This document shows, piece by piece, positions 8,883 to 17,625 of a stretch of DNA of 64,000 nt. The stretch spans positions 1,682,972 to 1,746,971 of the forward strand of contig NZ_CP007287.1 of assembly GCF_000737865.1 (NCBI RefSeq), in the 5' to 3' direction. Under the pieces are notes generated by a model. That model was not told the DNA's origin and did not search any database. It was given only the letters and a program-made list of their open reading frames with translations. A program made the translations under genes and the position numbers. Position 1 is the first letter of the stretch, and each line of letters begins with the position of its first letter. This DNA is from Bifidobacterium coryneforme (GTDB lineage: Bacteria > Actinomycetota > Actinomycetes > Actinomycetales > Bifidobacteriaceae).

Positions 8883-9278
8883 ATGCAGCCAATGTCGGCA
8901 TTCACCACAGACCTCCAGCACTCAGGCATGATTGCCCATAACCTGGATGAGACCGTTGACTTCTATACCGCCAAGCTCGGTTTCGAGCTGGTGGGAGTCT
9001 TCCCCAACGGAGAGAACCGTTGCGCCTTCATGCGTTATGGTCACCTGACCATCGAGACCTGGGAAGGCGAAGAGGCCCCGTTGACCACTGGAGCCATCAA
9101 TCATTGGGCCCTGGATACCCCGGATATCGAAGCCGCCTATCAGAATGCCAGGGATCTGGGGTTGGAGATCAAGGAAGACGGCATCCAGTCCATCCCCACC
9201 TTCTGGGATCGCGGCATCCGCTACTTCAACGTTTACGGACCCAACAGGGAGACCATCGAATTCTGTCAGATTCTCTGA
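8883..9278 (+). CDS. VOC-family (glyoxalase/bleomycin-resistance fold) protein
   Basis: A 131-residue single VOC unit with paired beta-alpha-beta-beta-beta modules: HSGMIAHNLDETVDFYTAKL at the N-terminus and YFNVYGPNRETIEFCQ at the C-terminus. The potential metal ligands are His in HSGM, Glu in LTIET, His in INHWA and Glu in TIEF. This fits a lactoylglutathione-lyase-like or isomerase activity, but family members vary widely. The ATG at 8883 has AAGGAG 6 bases upstream, favouring it over an in-frame ATG at 8856. It follows the dehydrogenase and is closed by a terminator hairpin. Confidence 0.87.
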   Translation: MQPMSAFTTDLQHSGMIAHNLDETVDFYTAKLGFELVGVFPNGENRCAFMRYGHLTIETWEGEEAPLTTGAINHWALDTPDIEAAYQNARDLGLEIKEDGIQSIPTFWDRGIRYFNVYGPNRETIEFCQIL

Positions 9279-9370
9279 ACCGACCGTAACCAGCGGCATT
9301 CGCCTACACCGCTCTTCTGCCCCGCAAGCGACAGGATTCGGCATCAGGCTCTATGCCGCGGTGTCAGTAT

Positions 9371-9395
9371 GCCCCGCAATAGCGGGGCTCCTTTC
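9371..9395 (+). terminator. Intrinsic terminator after the VOC gene
   Basis: GCCCCGC-AATA-GCGGGGC forms a 7-bp GC stem followed by TCCTTTC, about 90 bases after the VOC stop codon and before the MFS gene. Confidence 0.75.
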
Positions 9396-9498
9396 ATATC
9401 CGGCCCTCGCCAAGACCCGAGTGTTACAGTGTATTTTCATGGCATTTTCCTAAAAACCACCTGATAGGAGACCACTGAGGGATACCAAAACACTCAAA

Positions 9499-11193
9499 AT
9501 GCAGTACGGCCAGGGGGCCGAAGAAGGAATGATGGCACAAGAGGAATCAAGTTCAACCGACGGAAATAATCTCAATTCGAAGCAGGGTCATGGGCGGGGC
9601 GGAAAGACTGGGCCCGCTGCCAAAGGCAGGACCAGGAAGCGCAACCAGCATCCCCACCGAAGCTGGAACCAGCGCCTGCATCTCACTGACATCAACGTGG
9701 TCGATGCGTCGACACTGAAACGGGCCATCGCCGGCACCGTGGTCGGCAACTTCATGGAGTGGTACGACGTGGGAGTCTACGGCTACCTGGCCGTGACCAT
9801 CGGCCGGGTCTTCCTCTCCGACGCTTCGGATGCCATTCAGCGTCTCTTCTCTTTGGGTGTGTTCGCGGTAACCTTCATCGCCCGACCCCTGGGCGGTGTG
9901 GTGCTGGGCCAGCTCGGCGACAAGCTGGGCCGGCAACGAATCCTGGCTTTCACCCTCCTGAGCATGTCGGCAGCCACACTGCTGATCGGAGTCCTACCAG
10001 GGTACGCGGCCGTGGGCCCGCTGGCCCCCATCCTTCTGATCCTGCTCAAGCTGGTCCAGGGATTCTCGACCGGTGGAGAATATGCCGGTGCATCGACCAT
10101 GGTCACCGAGTATGCCCCCGACCGGCATCGCGGCTTCTTTGCTTCCCTTTTGGACGTGGGTTCCTACCTGGGTTATGCCTTCGGGGCCGGTCTGGTCTCA
10201 CTCCTGGAGTTCCAGCTCTCACCCGAGGCCATGCTTGCCTGGGGCTGGCGCATCCCCTTCATCATCGCCCTTCCCCTGGCAGGCATCGCCGTCTACTTCA
10301 GGGCGAAGGTCCAGGACACCCCGGCCTTTGAGCAGGCGCAAGCCGTTACGGACGAGAAGACCAAGAGCGAACACAAGGGCCTGGGCGACCTAATCCGAGG
10401 GTACTGGAAGGAACTGCTCATGGCCTTCATCCTGGTGGCCGCGGCCAACACCCTCAGCTACACCCTGACGGCCTACATGCCCACCTATCTGACAGGCACC
10501 CTCCACTACAACACGGCCCAGGCCAACCTGCTATCCCTGCCCGTCCTCCTCCTGGTGGCCTTCTGCATCCCCATCACCGGTGCCCTCTCCGACAGGTTCG
10601 GTCGCAAAAAGGTACTCTTCATGGGCGCCTTCACCGGACTGTGCCTCTCCCTTCCGGCCTTCAGGATTCTGGAACAGAGCACCACGGGCGCGGTCTTCGC
10701 CGGCCTGGTCCTCCTGGCCATACCGGTCATCTTCTTTGTGGCCAATCTGGCCTCGACCCTGCCCGCCCTCTTCCCCACCGCCTCGCGCTACGGCGGTATG
10801 GGACTTTCCTACAACCTGGCCGTGGCCGTCTTCGGCGGTACGGCACCGGTCATCATGGAAGGCCTGGTGACAGCCACAGGCAAGGGCCTGGCCCCGGCAT
10901 ACTGGATCATGTTCACCTCGGTCTGCGGCCTGGTGACCGTCCTCTTCCTGGCCGAAACAGCCCGCAAGCCCATGCCCGGCACCCTGCCTACGGTCCTCAA
11001 CCGCCAGGAGGCCCGCGACCTGGTGGCCACGCAGGACCAGAACCCGGACCTGGACGTCAAGGCCATCATCAAGGACGCCGAGAAAAACGGCACCCGGAAG
11101 ACCCCCGAAATGCTCAAGGCCGAAGCCAGGAAGGCGCTTGGGACCAAGCAGTCGGCAGGTGCGGACCGCTCAACCAAACCCGCAAAGGCATAG
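9499..11193 (+). CDS. MFS transporter, metabolite:H+ symporter family
   Basis: A 564-residue major facilitator. After a hydrophilic, basic N-terminal tail of about 70 residues the family start NFMEWYDVGVYGYLAV appears, followed by the loop motif GQLGDKLGRQR and its second-half counterpart GALSDRFGRKK, with 12 expected membrane segments. These are hallmarks of the ProP/KgtP/ShiA-type symporters for osmolytes or organic acids. The C-terminal 90 residues are charged and cytoplasmic. Alternative starts at 9529 or 9532 lie just after AAGAAGGA, so the first 10 codons are uncertain. It is monocistronic between two hairpins. The substrate is unknown. Confidence 0.88.
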   Translation: MQYGQGAEEGMMAQEESSSTDGNNLNSKQGHGRGGKTGPAAKGRTRKRNQHPHRSWNQRLHLTDINVVDASTLKRAIAGTVVGNFMEWYDVGVYGYLAVTIGRVFLSDASDAIQRLFSLGVFAVTFIARPLGGVVLGQLGDKLGRQRILAFTLLSMSAATLLIGVLPGYAAVGPLAPILLILLKLVQGFSTGGEYAGASTMVTEYAPDRHRGFFASLLDVGSYLGYAFGAGLVSLLEFQLSPEAMLAWGWRIPFIIALPLAGIAVYFRAKVQDTPAFEQAQAVTDEKTKSEHKGLGDLIRGYWKELLMAFILVAAANTLSYTLTAYMPTYLTGTLHYNTAQANLLSLPVLLLVAFCIPITGALSDRFGRKKVLFMGAFTGLCLSLPAFRILEQSTTGAVFAGLVLLAIPVIFFVANLASTLPALFPTASRYGGMGLSYNLAVAVFGGTAPVIMEGLVTATGKGLAPAYWIMFTSVCGLVTVLFLAETARKPMPGTLPTVLNRQEARDLVATQDQNPDLDVKAIIKDAEKNGTRKTPEMLKAEARKALGTKQSAGADRSTKPAKA

Positions 11194-11243
11194 GGCCAGT
11201 CAACCCCCATCCAACGAGCATCCCCGATAAGGCCCTGCCACGG

Positions 11244-11278
11244 TGCATCATCCGACCGGTATCAGGCTGGATGATGCA
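11244..11278. terminator. Inverted repeat at convergent ends of MFS and DUF4186 genes
   Basis: TGCATCATCC and GGATGATGCA form a perfect 10-bp stem between convergent genes. It overlaps the last codons of the DUF4186 gene (stop at 11262). The T-run is weak, so terminator function is inferred from position. Confidence 0.5.
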
Positions 11279-11711
11279 TCAAATCGCGCTCGATCCACCC
11301 CATGACCAGGGCGGCCAACCGATCGATCTCACGGTCGGTCAGAGGGCGGCCCTTGGGAATATGGTGCCAACGTTGGATGCATCCACGGCAACAGGTACCG
11401 GTGGCATGCTGGGCCGTGAAGACAGGATGACCTCTGTACGGTGTCTGTTTCCCATCCTTCAAGGGATGGGCCGGTCCGACCCTTTTGACCAGCATTTCGT
11501 GGGCATGGCGGTTGATGGTTGCCTTCCCCCTGGCCCTGGCATAGGAGCGGTCCCTGGCCGATAGACTGAATCCGGCACGAAAATTCGAGTGCCCCAGCCG
11601 GACCAGCGTTCGACCGACCCAGGCGGGCACCTCCTCTTCCCGCAGGTTCCCCGGTGAAGAGGCATTGTCGGGATTCGAAATCAACCCTTCCTGGTTATCC
11701 TCACCAATCAC
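11262..11711 (-). CDS. DUF4186 domain protein
   Basis: A protein of about 149 residues with the DUF4186 core: LGHSNFRAGFSLSARDRSYA, then a segment with HAHEML, then DGKQTPYRGHPVFTAQHATG and TCCRGCIQRWHHIPKG. The conserved Cys-Cys-x-x-Cys, the His residues and the short length match the family, whose biochemical role is unknown; the Cys/His pattern suggests metal binding. I choose the GTG start at 11711 because AAGTGAGG lies just upstream; ATG codons at 11771 or 11834 would give a poorly conserved extension. It is convergent with the MFS gene and divergent from cfa, with no functional partner in view. Confidence 0.78.
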   Translation of the reverse strand: MIGEDNQEGLISNPDNASSPGNLREEEVPAWVGRTLVRLGHSNFRAGFSLSARDRSYARARGKATINRHAHEMLVKRVGPAHPLKDGKQTPYRGHPVFTAQHATGTCCRGCIQRWHHIPKGRPLTDREIDRLAALVMGWIERDLMHHPA

Positions 11712-11890
11712 GGTCGCCTCACTTTCAGCACCAGCATTACCAGCGAAAAGGGGATTCGACAAGGCACACATCAGCTCAGAGAATACCGGCACAGGCCAGT
11801 ACGAGGAGTACGGTTGGGTCCAGAAAACAACCACAGGCGGCCTGATTTGTCATGCTTATTCGCAATCAGGACGTCAGAAAAGGGGGCTTC

Positions 11891-13180
11891 ATGGCCAGAA
11901 GCAATATGACGGTCGCGGAAATGATCGGGCTCTTTTTGGACCCTGCCGCGCCGGTTCAGATAACCGCCTTCGACGGATCGCACTTCGGAGATTCGGCCGC
12001 ACCGCTCCATCTGGAGATCAAGAACTCGCGCGCAATATACTACATCGCCGAGAACCCGAACGACCTGGGTCTGGCCCGGGCCTACCTGCAGGGCGACCTG
12101 GATTCGCCGGACCTGCAGCCAGGCAATCCCTATCAGGTCTTCAAGGACCTGGTGGCCCTGAAGAAGTACGTCAAGAAGCCCGGCAAGGCCGATCTGGCCC
12201 GCATGGCCGCCGCCATCTTCTCGCACGGGATTCGCATCCCCGAGCCTCCTGCAATCGAGGGCCCCTCCCTGGCCAAGCGTCTGACCGAGGGCCTGCGCCC
12301 CCACACCCGCAAGGGCGATGCGGCCACGGTCAGCTACCATTACGACCAGTCCAACGACTTCTACCGCCTCTTCCTGGGGTCCTCCATGACCTACACCTGC
12401 GCCGTCTTCGAGAAGCCGACCGATACCTTGGAGGCAGCCCAGGAGCACAAGCTCAACATGGTCCTCGACAAGATGAACCTGAAGAAGGGCGACCGGCTCC
12501 TTGACGTGGGCTGCGGATGGGGCTCGATGGAGGTGGCCGCCGCCAAGCGTGGCATCCATGTCATCGGTGTCACCCTGGCCGAGGAACAGGTGGAATGGGC
12601 CCAGGAGTGGATCAGGAAGGAGGGCCTGGGCGACCTGGCCGAGGTCCGCCTGATGGATTATCGCGATGTACCCGAGTCAGGCTTCGACGGCATCTGCTCA
12701 ATCGGCATGATGGAGCATGTGGGATATAAGCAGTACCCCTCCTACTTCAAGGAAATGATGGACAAACTCCGCCCCGGCGGCATCCTCCTCAACCACCAGA
12801 TCACCCGGACCAACTCCCACGACAACAAGAGGGCCGGCGGCTTCATCGACCGGTATATCTTCCCCGATGGCGAGCTGGCCAGCCCGGCCGAAATCGAACT
12901 GGCCATCCAGGACACCGGTTTTGAGGTCATGACCCAGGAGAACCTCCGTCAGCACTACGCCCTGACCCTGCAGCACTGGACCGAAAACCTCCAGGACAAC
13001 TGGGAGCAGGCCAAGACCATGGTCGGCGAGCCCAAGGCCCGTCTCTGGGGTCTCTACATGGCCGGGTCACGCCTGAACTTCGAAATCAACAATATCCAGG
13101 TGCACCAGTTCCAGTGCATCAAGCCCGACCCCGCGACCGGCACGTACTCCTACCCGCTCCGTCCCTGGTGGGATCGCTAG
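11891..13180 (+). CDS. cfa: Cyclopropane-fatty-acyl-phospholipid synthase
   Basis: A 429-residue SAM-dependent methyltransferase that adds a methylene bridge to unsaturated acyl chains of membrane lipids. The N-terminal lipid-binding part is followed by the CFAS signature around YHYDQSNDFYRLFLGSSMTY, the SAM loop LLDVGCGWGSMEVAAA, and SIGMMEHVGYKQYPSYF. The active-site cysteine candidate is in MTYTCAVF. The ATG at 11891 has AGGGGG upstream. The size (slightly above the 380-residue E. coli enzyme) fits actinobacterial CFA synthases. It is monocistronic and ends at a strong bidirectional terminator. Cyclopropanation would protect the membrane against acid and stress. Confidence 0.92.
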   Translation: MARSNMTVAEMIGLFLDPAAPVQITAFDGSHFGDSAAPLHLEIKNSRAIYYIAENPNDLGLARAYLQGDLDSPDLQPGNPYQVFKDLVALKKYVKKPGKADLARMAAAIFSHGIRIPEPPAIEGPSLAKRLTEGLRPHTRKGDAATVSYHYDQSNDFYRLFLGSSMTYTCAVFEKPTDTLEAAQEHKLNMVLDKMNLKKGDRLLDVGCGWGSMEVAAAKRGIHVIGVTLAEEQVEWAQEWIRKEGLGDLAEVRLMDYRDVPESGFDGICSIGMMEHVGYKQYPSYFKEMMDKLRPGGILLNHQITRTNSHDNKRAGGFIDRYIFPDGELASPAEIELAIQDTGFEVMTQENLRQHYALTLQHWTENLQDNWEQAKTMVGEPKARLWGLYMAGSRLNFEINNIQVHQFQCIKPDPATGTYSYPLRPWWDR

Positions 13181-13231
13181 TTTCGAGTGAATCCGGGGAA
13201 GTAGTCGGCCGACCGATCATCCCCCGGCAAG

Positions 13232-13278
13232 GCGAAGGGTGCCCGGCACGGATTGGTTCCGTGTCGGGCACCCTTCGC
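13232..13278. terminator. Bidirectional terminator between cfa and the iron operon
   Basis: A stem of about 20 bp (GCGAAGGGTGCCCG.. pairing with ..CGGGCACCCTTCGC, one mismatch) with a 7-base loop lies between convergent genes. It can end both cfa and the seven-gene iron operon. Confidence 0.85.
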
Positions 13279-13313
13279 ATTCCGCACATGGGATCACCGA
13301 CCGTCGCCCAAGG

Positions 13314-13934
13314 CTACTGGGAAATCGAGGCCTCCTGCCGGGCCAGGTCCAGAGCCTTGTTGAAGGCATCCGAGGTCCAGCTGGCACCAGCCACCTTGCT
13401 GACCTTGAGATCCTTGAGGGGTCTGCCCTCGACCACCCCGGGCACGGCCTTGGCGAACTCATCGATGTGCTTTTTGGAGACCGGGGAATCGGACTTCCCG
13501 GAGACCCTGACCGATTGCACGGTGCCGCCCGACACATCCAGGTCGACATCGATGCTGTCGGAACCATCCTTGCCGTAATGGCCCGTCAAGGCATATGACC
13601 CGTCCTGATACTGCCCGGTATCGGAAGCGGCAGGCTGCCTTCCATCCCGCGAAGATGCACTGGGCACACCCTCACCGGCCTGAGGTCCCTGTGCCTCTCC
13701 GTTACCGGGAGCGCTGCTGGACTCATTGCCCGCATACTCATCGTCCATGGGCTTGGTATCGGTCTGGCCGCACCCACCCAGGAGGGAGGCGGCCGCGACC
13801 AGACCCACCAGGGTGGCCGAAATCCCGGTCAGCCCATGTGACCTGGAAGATCCGGCCTGGGCCCCGGTGAATCCGGTTGCATCGTCCGCGGCCCGGGATT
13901 CCCTGTTGATTCCATCCCGCTTATCATCCTTCAT
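13314..13934 (-). CDS. FMN-binding-domain lipoprotein (last gene of P19-type iron operon)
   Basis: A 206-residue lipoprotein. An N-terminal charged segment precedes the hydrophobic stretch LVGLVAAASLLGGC, where LLGGC is the lipobox. A Ser/Gly/Glu-rich linker follows, then a C-terminal FMN_bind domain (about residues 120-206: YQDGSYALTG to the end). The covalent-FMN site is probably AGASWTS; ApbE usually uses Thr in such S/T-G-A-T motifs and here Ser takes that place. The ATG at 13934 follows GGAGGT. It is 19 bases after the ATPase gene. By position it may act as an extracytoplasmic electron carrier for iron reduction, where Campylobacter clusters carry thioredoxin-like proteins. An ApbE gene lies at 30.2-31.2 kb. 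Confidence 0.85.
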   Translation of the reverse strand: MKDDKRDGINRESRAADDATGFTGAQAGSSRSHGLTGISATLVGLVAAASLLGGCGQTDTKPMDDEYAGNESSSAPGNGEAQGPQAGEGVPSASSRDGRQPAASDTGQYQDGSYALTGHYGKDGSDSIDVDLDVSGGTVQSVRVSGKSDSPVSKKHIDEFAKAVPGVVEGRPLKDLKVSKVAGASWTSDAFNKALDLARQEASISQ

Positions 13935-13953
13935 GGGGACCTCCATCATCTGC

Positions 13954-14802
13954 TCAGTCGATCCGATTCCCGCCGCCGGTCTTGGCCGCCTTGGTCGGAT
14001 CCCGAAATCCGACAGGAACGTCACCCGACTGAGCCTCCTTGTCGGCACTGCCACTGAAAGCCGGCCTGCCGCCAATCTCCTCATAGGCCCGTCGGGCATC
14101 CTCGTCGTTCCATTGTTCACCCACCAGAACACCATGGTTGAGCATAATCTCACGTTGCGCACAGGAAGCCACCAGGGCATCGTGGGTCACGACAACCAGG
14201 GAGGTCCCCTGGTCATGCAGCTGCCGGAACAGATCCAGCACGATCTTCTCGTTGGCCTCGTCCAGGTTACCGGTCGGCTCGTCGGCCAGAATCAGCTTGG
14301 GCTCGTTGATCAGAGCGCGGGCCACGCAGACGCGCTGTTGTTCCCCGCCTGAAAGCTGACCGGGTAGGTGCTTAGCCCTGTCGGCCAGACCGACCCGGTC
14401 CAGGGCCTGCATGGCCTGGTCCTCGTCAACCACCGAGTGGTAGTACTGGGCCACCATCACGTTCTCGACGGCCGTCAGGTGAGGCACCAGATAGAACTTC
14501 TGGAAGACCAACCCAATCACGTTCTTACGCACATCCGCCAATTGGGAAGGGTTCAGGTCCTCCAGAGGGCGCCCCTCCAACCGGACCGACCCCGCAGAAG
14601 GGGTATCCATGCATCCCAGGATGTTCATCAGGGTGGTCTTGCCTGATCCTGACGACCCCACGACGGCCAGCCATTGCCCCTGGGGGATACTCAGGTTCAG
14701 GTCATCCAGCGCGTGCAGGTCGCCATAGATCTTGGATACGTGGTCCAGATCGAGGAGCATGCTTCCGCCTTTTCCCTGCCGGACCTCTTCTTGTTCCTTC
14801 AT
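13954..14802 (-). CDS. ABC transporter ATPase, MacB/LolD type (P19 iron operon)
   Basis: A 282-residue ATPase of the MacB/LolD/FtsE subfamily: Walker A GSSGSGKTT, signature LSGGEQQRVCVARAL, Walker B LILADEPTGNLD and H-loop VVTHD. A C-terminal extension of about 50 hydrophilic residues follows the core. The ATG at 14802 has GGGAGG 8 bases upstream; the open frame upstream overlaps the permease gene and is not conserved. It starts 2 bases after the preceding permease stop (14805), so it is tightly coupled. It should energise the two MacB-like permeases, a mechanotransmission rather than an import-channel architecture. Confidence 0.92.
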   Translation of the reverse strand: MKEQEEVRQGKGGSMLLDLDHVSKIYGDLHALDDLNLSIPQGQWLAVVGSSGSGKTTLMNILGCMDTPSAGSVRLEGRPLEDLNPSQLADVRKNVIGLVFQKFYLVPHLTAVENVMVAQYYHSVVDEDQAMQALDRVGLADRAKHLPGQLSGGEQQRVCVARALINEPKLILADEPTGNLDEANEKIVLDLFRQLHDQGTSLVVVTHDALVASCAQREIMLNHGVLVGEQWNDEDARRAYEEIGGRPAFSGSADKEAQSGDVPVGFRDPTKAAKTGGGNRID

Positions 14803-14804
14803 GA

Positions 14805-16301
14805 TTATTCCTCCCTGAGAACCAGTGCCGGGTCGATGCGTGACGCCCTGTGCACAGGCCGGATGGATGCGACTACCGATATGACGATGCTGAGCAGGAC
14901 CGAGGTCAGGGCCAGCCACCAGCTGAAGCCCAGCGAGCGCTGGAAGACGGAGGTGCAGAGCAGCCGGGCGAACAGGTATCCCAGTGCGGTACCGATCAGC
15001 CCGCCCAGGAACCCATACAGGGCGGACTCTGCGTAGAACTCCGCCCCAATGCTGCCTGATGAGGCTCCCAGGGCCTTGCGCAGACCGATTTCACTGCGTC
15101 TCTGGGAGACGATGGAGGCCATGGTGGTGCCTACCCCCACGAAGGTCAGCACCAGGACGACGATTGAGACCAGCCAGAAGAGGGTCTGGAGCATGGTGAT
15201 GGTGTGGGTGTCGCCGGAGGTGATTCTGGCCACCGTCCGTGCCGTAACCCCCATGCTGGTCATTTCATTGATGCTCTTGGCTATTGCCGACAGATCCGGC
15301 CCCATGGCATCGACCGAGTACTCGATGACATCGGACCCTCGTTTGGCTCCGGTCAGCGCTTCCATGTCATGCAGACTGGCGTAGATGATCTGATCCTCGG
15401 AACCGCCGGTATCAACGATGCCGCCCACCCGAAGTTCCATACCCGACTCTTGGGCATCCTTGGCGATGGACTCGTCAACCGGGGCTTGAGACCCCTGCTG
15501 CGCCAGGCTCTGGGCCTGGGCCTCCCTATTGCCGGGAGAATTCCCCGCCTGGGCCTGCTCATTCGATTGACCCGAATTGTCGGGCATCCCGGCCATGCCG
15601 TGCATGTGCCCGGACCCGCCGGAAGAAGCTCCTGAGGCGGAATGGATCTCCGCCTGCGCGTCGGCAGTCTGCTGGGCATCGGACTGTTCAGCCCCGGAGG
15701 CAGTGCCCGCGACGGGAGCATCATCGGTGTTGTCCGAAGCCCTGTAGCTGACGGTAATCCTGCTGCCCGGTTTCAGTCCCAGTGCATCCGCCAGATCACG
15801 CCCCACCATGACGGAACCGACCTTGGGCCACTCCCCGTCCACATTCCAGTGGTGGTTGAGCTGGCGCACCTGCTCGGCATCAATCCCTGCCATCATGTGC
15901 GATCCAGCGTTGACCCTGACCGATTCGTACCGGTAGGTGGCATGCCTGGCCGGCGCCTTGGCCGTGACCATCTCCGTGGTGTGGCTGACCATGCCCGGCT
16001 CGATGCCCTGCCGAGACTGGCCTGCCTGCTGGATGGGAGTCACCACCAGGTTGGCTCCGTAGGCCCGCATTTCCTGATTCATCTGCCTGGGAACCTCCAG
16101 GCAGACGGCCGCCAGGCAGAACAGGGTGGCCGCCCCGACCATGGAGGCCACCACCGCCATGGATGCCCTGCTGCGCCGCCGGAACACCGCCCCGAAGAGC
16201 ATGGTCAGGAACATACGGGTGTTGGTCATTGGTGCGTGACGGTGGGCCGACCTACCTGATTGGTCTGTCATTCCACCCCCCTGCTTGGAATCATCTGCCA
16301 T
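14805..16301 (-). CDS. MacB/FtsX-type ABC permease with Met/His-rich insert
   Basis: A 498-residue permease with one membrane segment near residues 46-68, a large extracytoplasmic domain, and three membrane segments at the C-terminus (from VSIVVLVLTFVGVGTTMASI), the FtsX/MacB layout. The cytoplasmic motif SQRRSEIGLRKALGA is seen. The external domain has an unusual insert of about 85 residues (roughly 195-280), rich in Ala, Gln, Ser and Gly, with GHMHGMAGM, a possible metal-binding cluster. The ATG at 16301 follows GGAGGT and overlaps the preceding permease stop by 11 bases. The gene corresponds in order to the second permease of the Campylobacter P19 cluster. Confidence 0.9.
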   Translation of the reverse strand: MADDSKQGGGMTDQSGRSAHRHAPMTNTRMFLTMLFGAVFRRRSRASMAVVASMVGAATLFCLAAVCLEVPRQMNQEMRAYGANLVVTPIQQAGQSRQGIEPGMVSHTTEMVTAKAPARHATYRYESVRVNAGSHMMAGIDAEQVRQLNHHWNVDGEWPKVGSVMVGRDLADALGLKPGSRITVSYRASDNTDDAPVAGTASGAEQSDAQQTADAQAEIHSASGASSGGSGHMHGMAGMPDNSGQSNEQAQAGNSPGNREAQAQSLAQQGSQAPVDESIAKDAQESGMELRVGGIVDTGGSEDQIIYASLHDMEALTGAKRGSDVIEYSVDAMGPDLSAIAKSINEMTSMGVTARTVARITSGDTHTITMLQTLFWLVSIVVLVLTFVGVGTTMASIVSQRRSEIGLRKALGASSGSIGAEFYAESALYGFLGGLIGTALGYLFARLLCTSVFQRSLGFSWWLALTSVLLSIVISVVASIRPVHRASRIDPALVLREE

Positions 16302-17610
16302 GGAGCACCTCCGCCGGTCGAAGTCTCAGAATGGAACGTATGGATGAAATGGATGCCACCAGCACGGTCAGGGCCAGAAGAACGAAGACCAGGACAAAGA
16401 CCATGGGCCGCATGGTGATGCCCGAACCAAAGACGACGTGACCGACAATCTGCGCGACCCCGGACCCCAGCAGGGCGCCGACCACGGCTCCGATCAGGCT
16501 GATCAGGGCCGTCTCGGCCAGGACCAGCCGTGAGACAGCACCGTCGGTGGCCCCCAGGACCTTGAGCAGGGCAAACTCCGATGATCGCTCGGAAATGGAG
16601 GCGGCCATCAGATTGGCCACGGCGATGGCAGCAGCCAGGAGGCTCAGGATGGTCATCAGAATCATGACGGCCTGGGTCTTCTGGAGTACGTCACCCTGGA
16701 GGGCCGCCACCTGGCGAACCTGTTTGGCCACAGCCCCCGGTATGGCCTCCTCAATCTGGTAGGCGATGGCCGACGGATAGGCCGTGCAGTACCAGGTCTC
16801 CCACTCGTCCTGGGAGAGGGCGGCCGGATTACGGGCGGCCTTCCTTGCCAGGTCATTCTCGGGGGTCGTCAGGGCCTTGACCTCCACCCTGTCCACCTGG
16901 TCGGGCAGTCCGGAGACCTTCTGCAAGGCCCAAGTCGGCACGTACAGGGCTGAGGAGTCGGAATCGCCTGAATCGAAGATGCCGACAATCCTGACCTGTT
17001 GGGTCTGTCCATCCATCTTCAAGCCAACGGTATCGCCAATCCGCTTACCGCCCAACCGGGCCGCCAGATCCTTGCCAATCATGCCCTGAGCCGGGTCCCC
17101 GGTCAAGGAGTCACGCCCGTCCTCGGGCCACGAACCCTCAACCTTCCACCAGGACCGGAGTCCCCTGACTCCGACCGTGGTGCTCTCGCCGCTGTCCAGG
17201 TGGATGTCCTTTCTGAACCAGGTCCCCACCACGGGGGCCTCGACCCCGTCCACACCCGCCTTGATGTCGAGCTGCGGGGCAAAGTCGGTGATGTTGTAGG
17301 CCCAGAAGATGGTCTTGATCTTCGGTACGTCGGATTCCTTCAGGTATGAGGCGGGGCGGGAGGACTGCTCCTGACTCGCCTGGTTCGCCTGGGAACCGTA
17401 TAGGTCGGAGACCACCGCATCGGACTTGGGCTGCACGATGATGTTGGACCCATAGGTGGAGAGTTCGGCATTAAGCTTGTCGCCCACGTCGAAGACGACC
17501 CCCAGCATGGCGACGGCCACGCAGGCGGAAAGGCAGACGGTCACGGCTATGAGGATTCTTCTGCCGAACTGGCGGCTGAAGGACCTGACAATCATTCGAA
17601 TCAGAAACAT
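16291..17610 (-). CDS. MacB/FtsX-type ABC permease
   Basis: A 439-residue permease with an N-terminal membrane segment (about 18-42), an extracytoplasmic MacB-PCD-like domain and three C-terminal membrane segments. The motif SERSSEFALLKVLGATDGAV marks the coupling helix. GAGGAGGTG lies upstream of the ATG at 17610; a second ATG occurs five codons later. It is 15 bases after the DUF2318 gene and overlaps the next permease by 11 bases. Together with the following permease and ATPase it forms the ABC part of the P19-type ferrous iron system, whose transported substrate is not settled in any organism I know. Confidence 0.9.
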   Translation of the reverse strand: MFLIRMIVRSFSRQFGRRILIAVTVCLSACVAVAMLGVVFDVGDKLNAELSTYGSNIIVQPKSDAVVSDLYGSQANQASQEQSSRPASYLKESDVPKIKTIFWAYNITDFAPQLDIKAGVDGVEAPVVGTWFRKDIHLDSGESTTVGVRGLRSWWKVEGSWPEDGRDSLTGDPAQGMIGKDLAARLGGKRIGDTVGLKMDGQTQQVRIVGIFDSGDSDSSALYVPTWALQKVSGLPDQVDRVEVKALTTPENDLARKAARNPAALSQDEWETWYCTAYPSAIAYQIEEAIPGAVAKQVRQVAALQGDVLQKTQAVMILMTILSLLAAAIAVANLMAASISERSSEFALLKVLGATDGAVSRLVLAETALISLIGAVVGALLGSGVAQIVGHVVFGSGITMRPMVFVLVFVLLALTVLVASISSIRSILRLRPAEVLHGR

Positions 17611-17625
17611 GCCGACAGCACCTCC

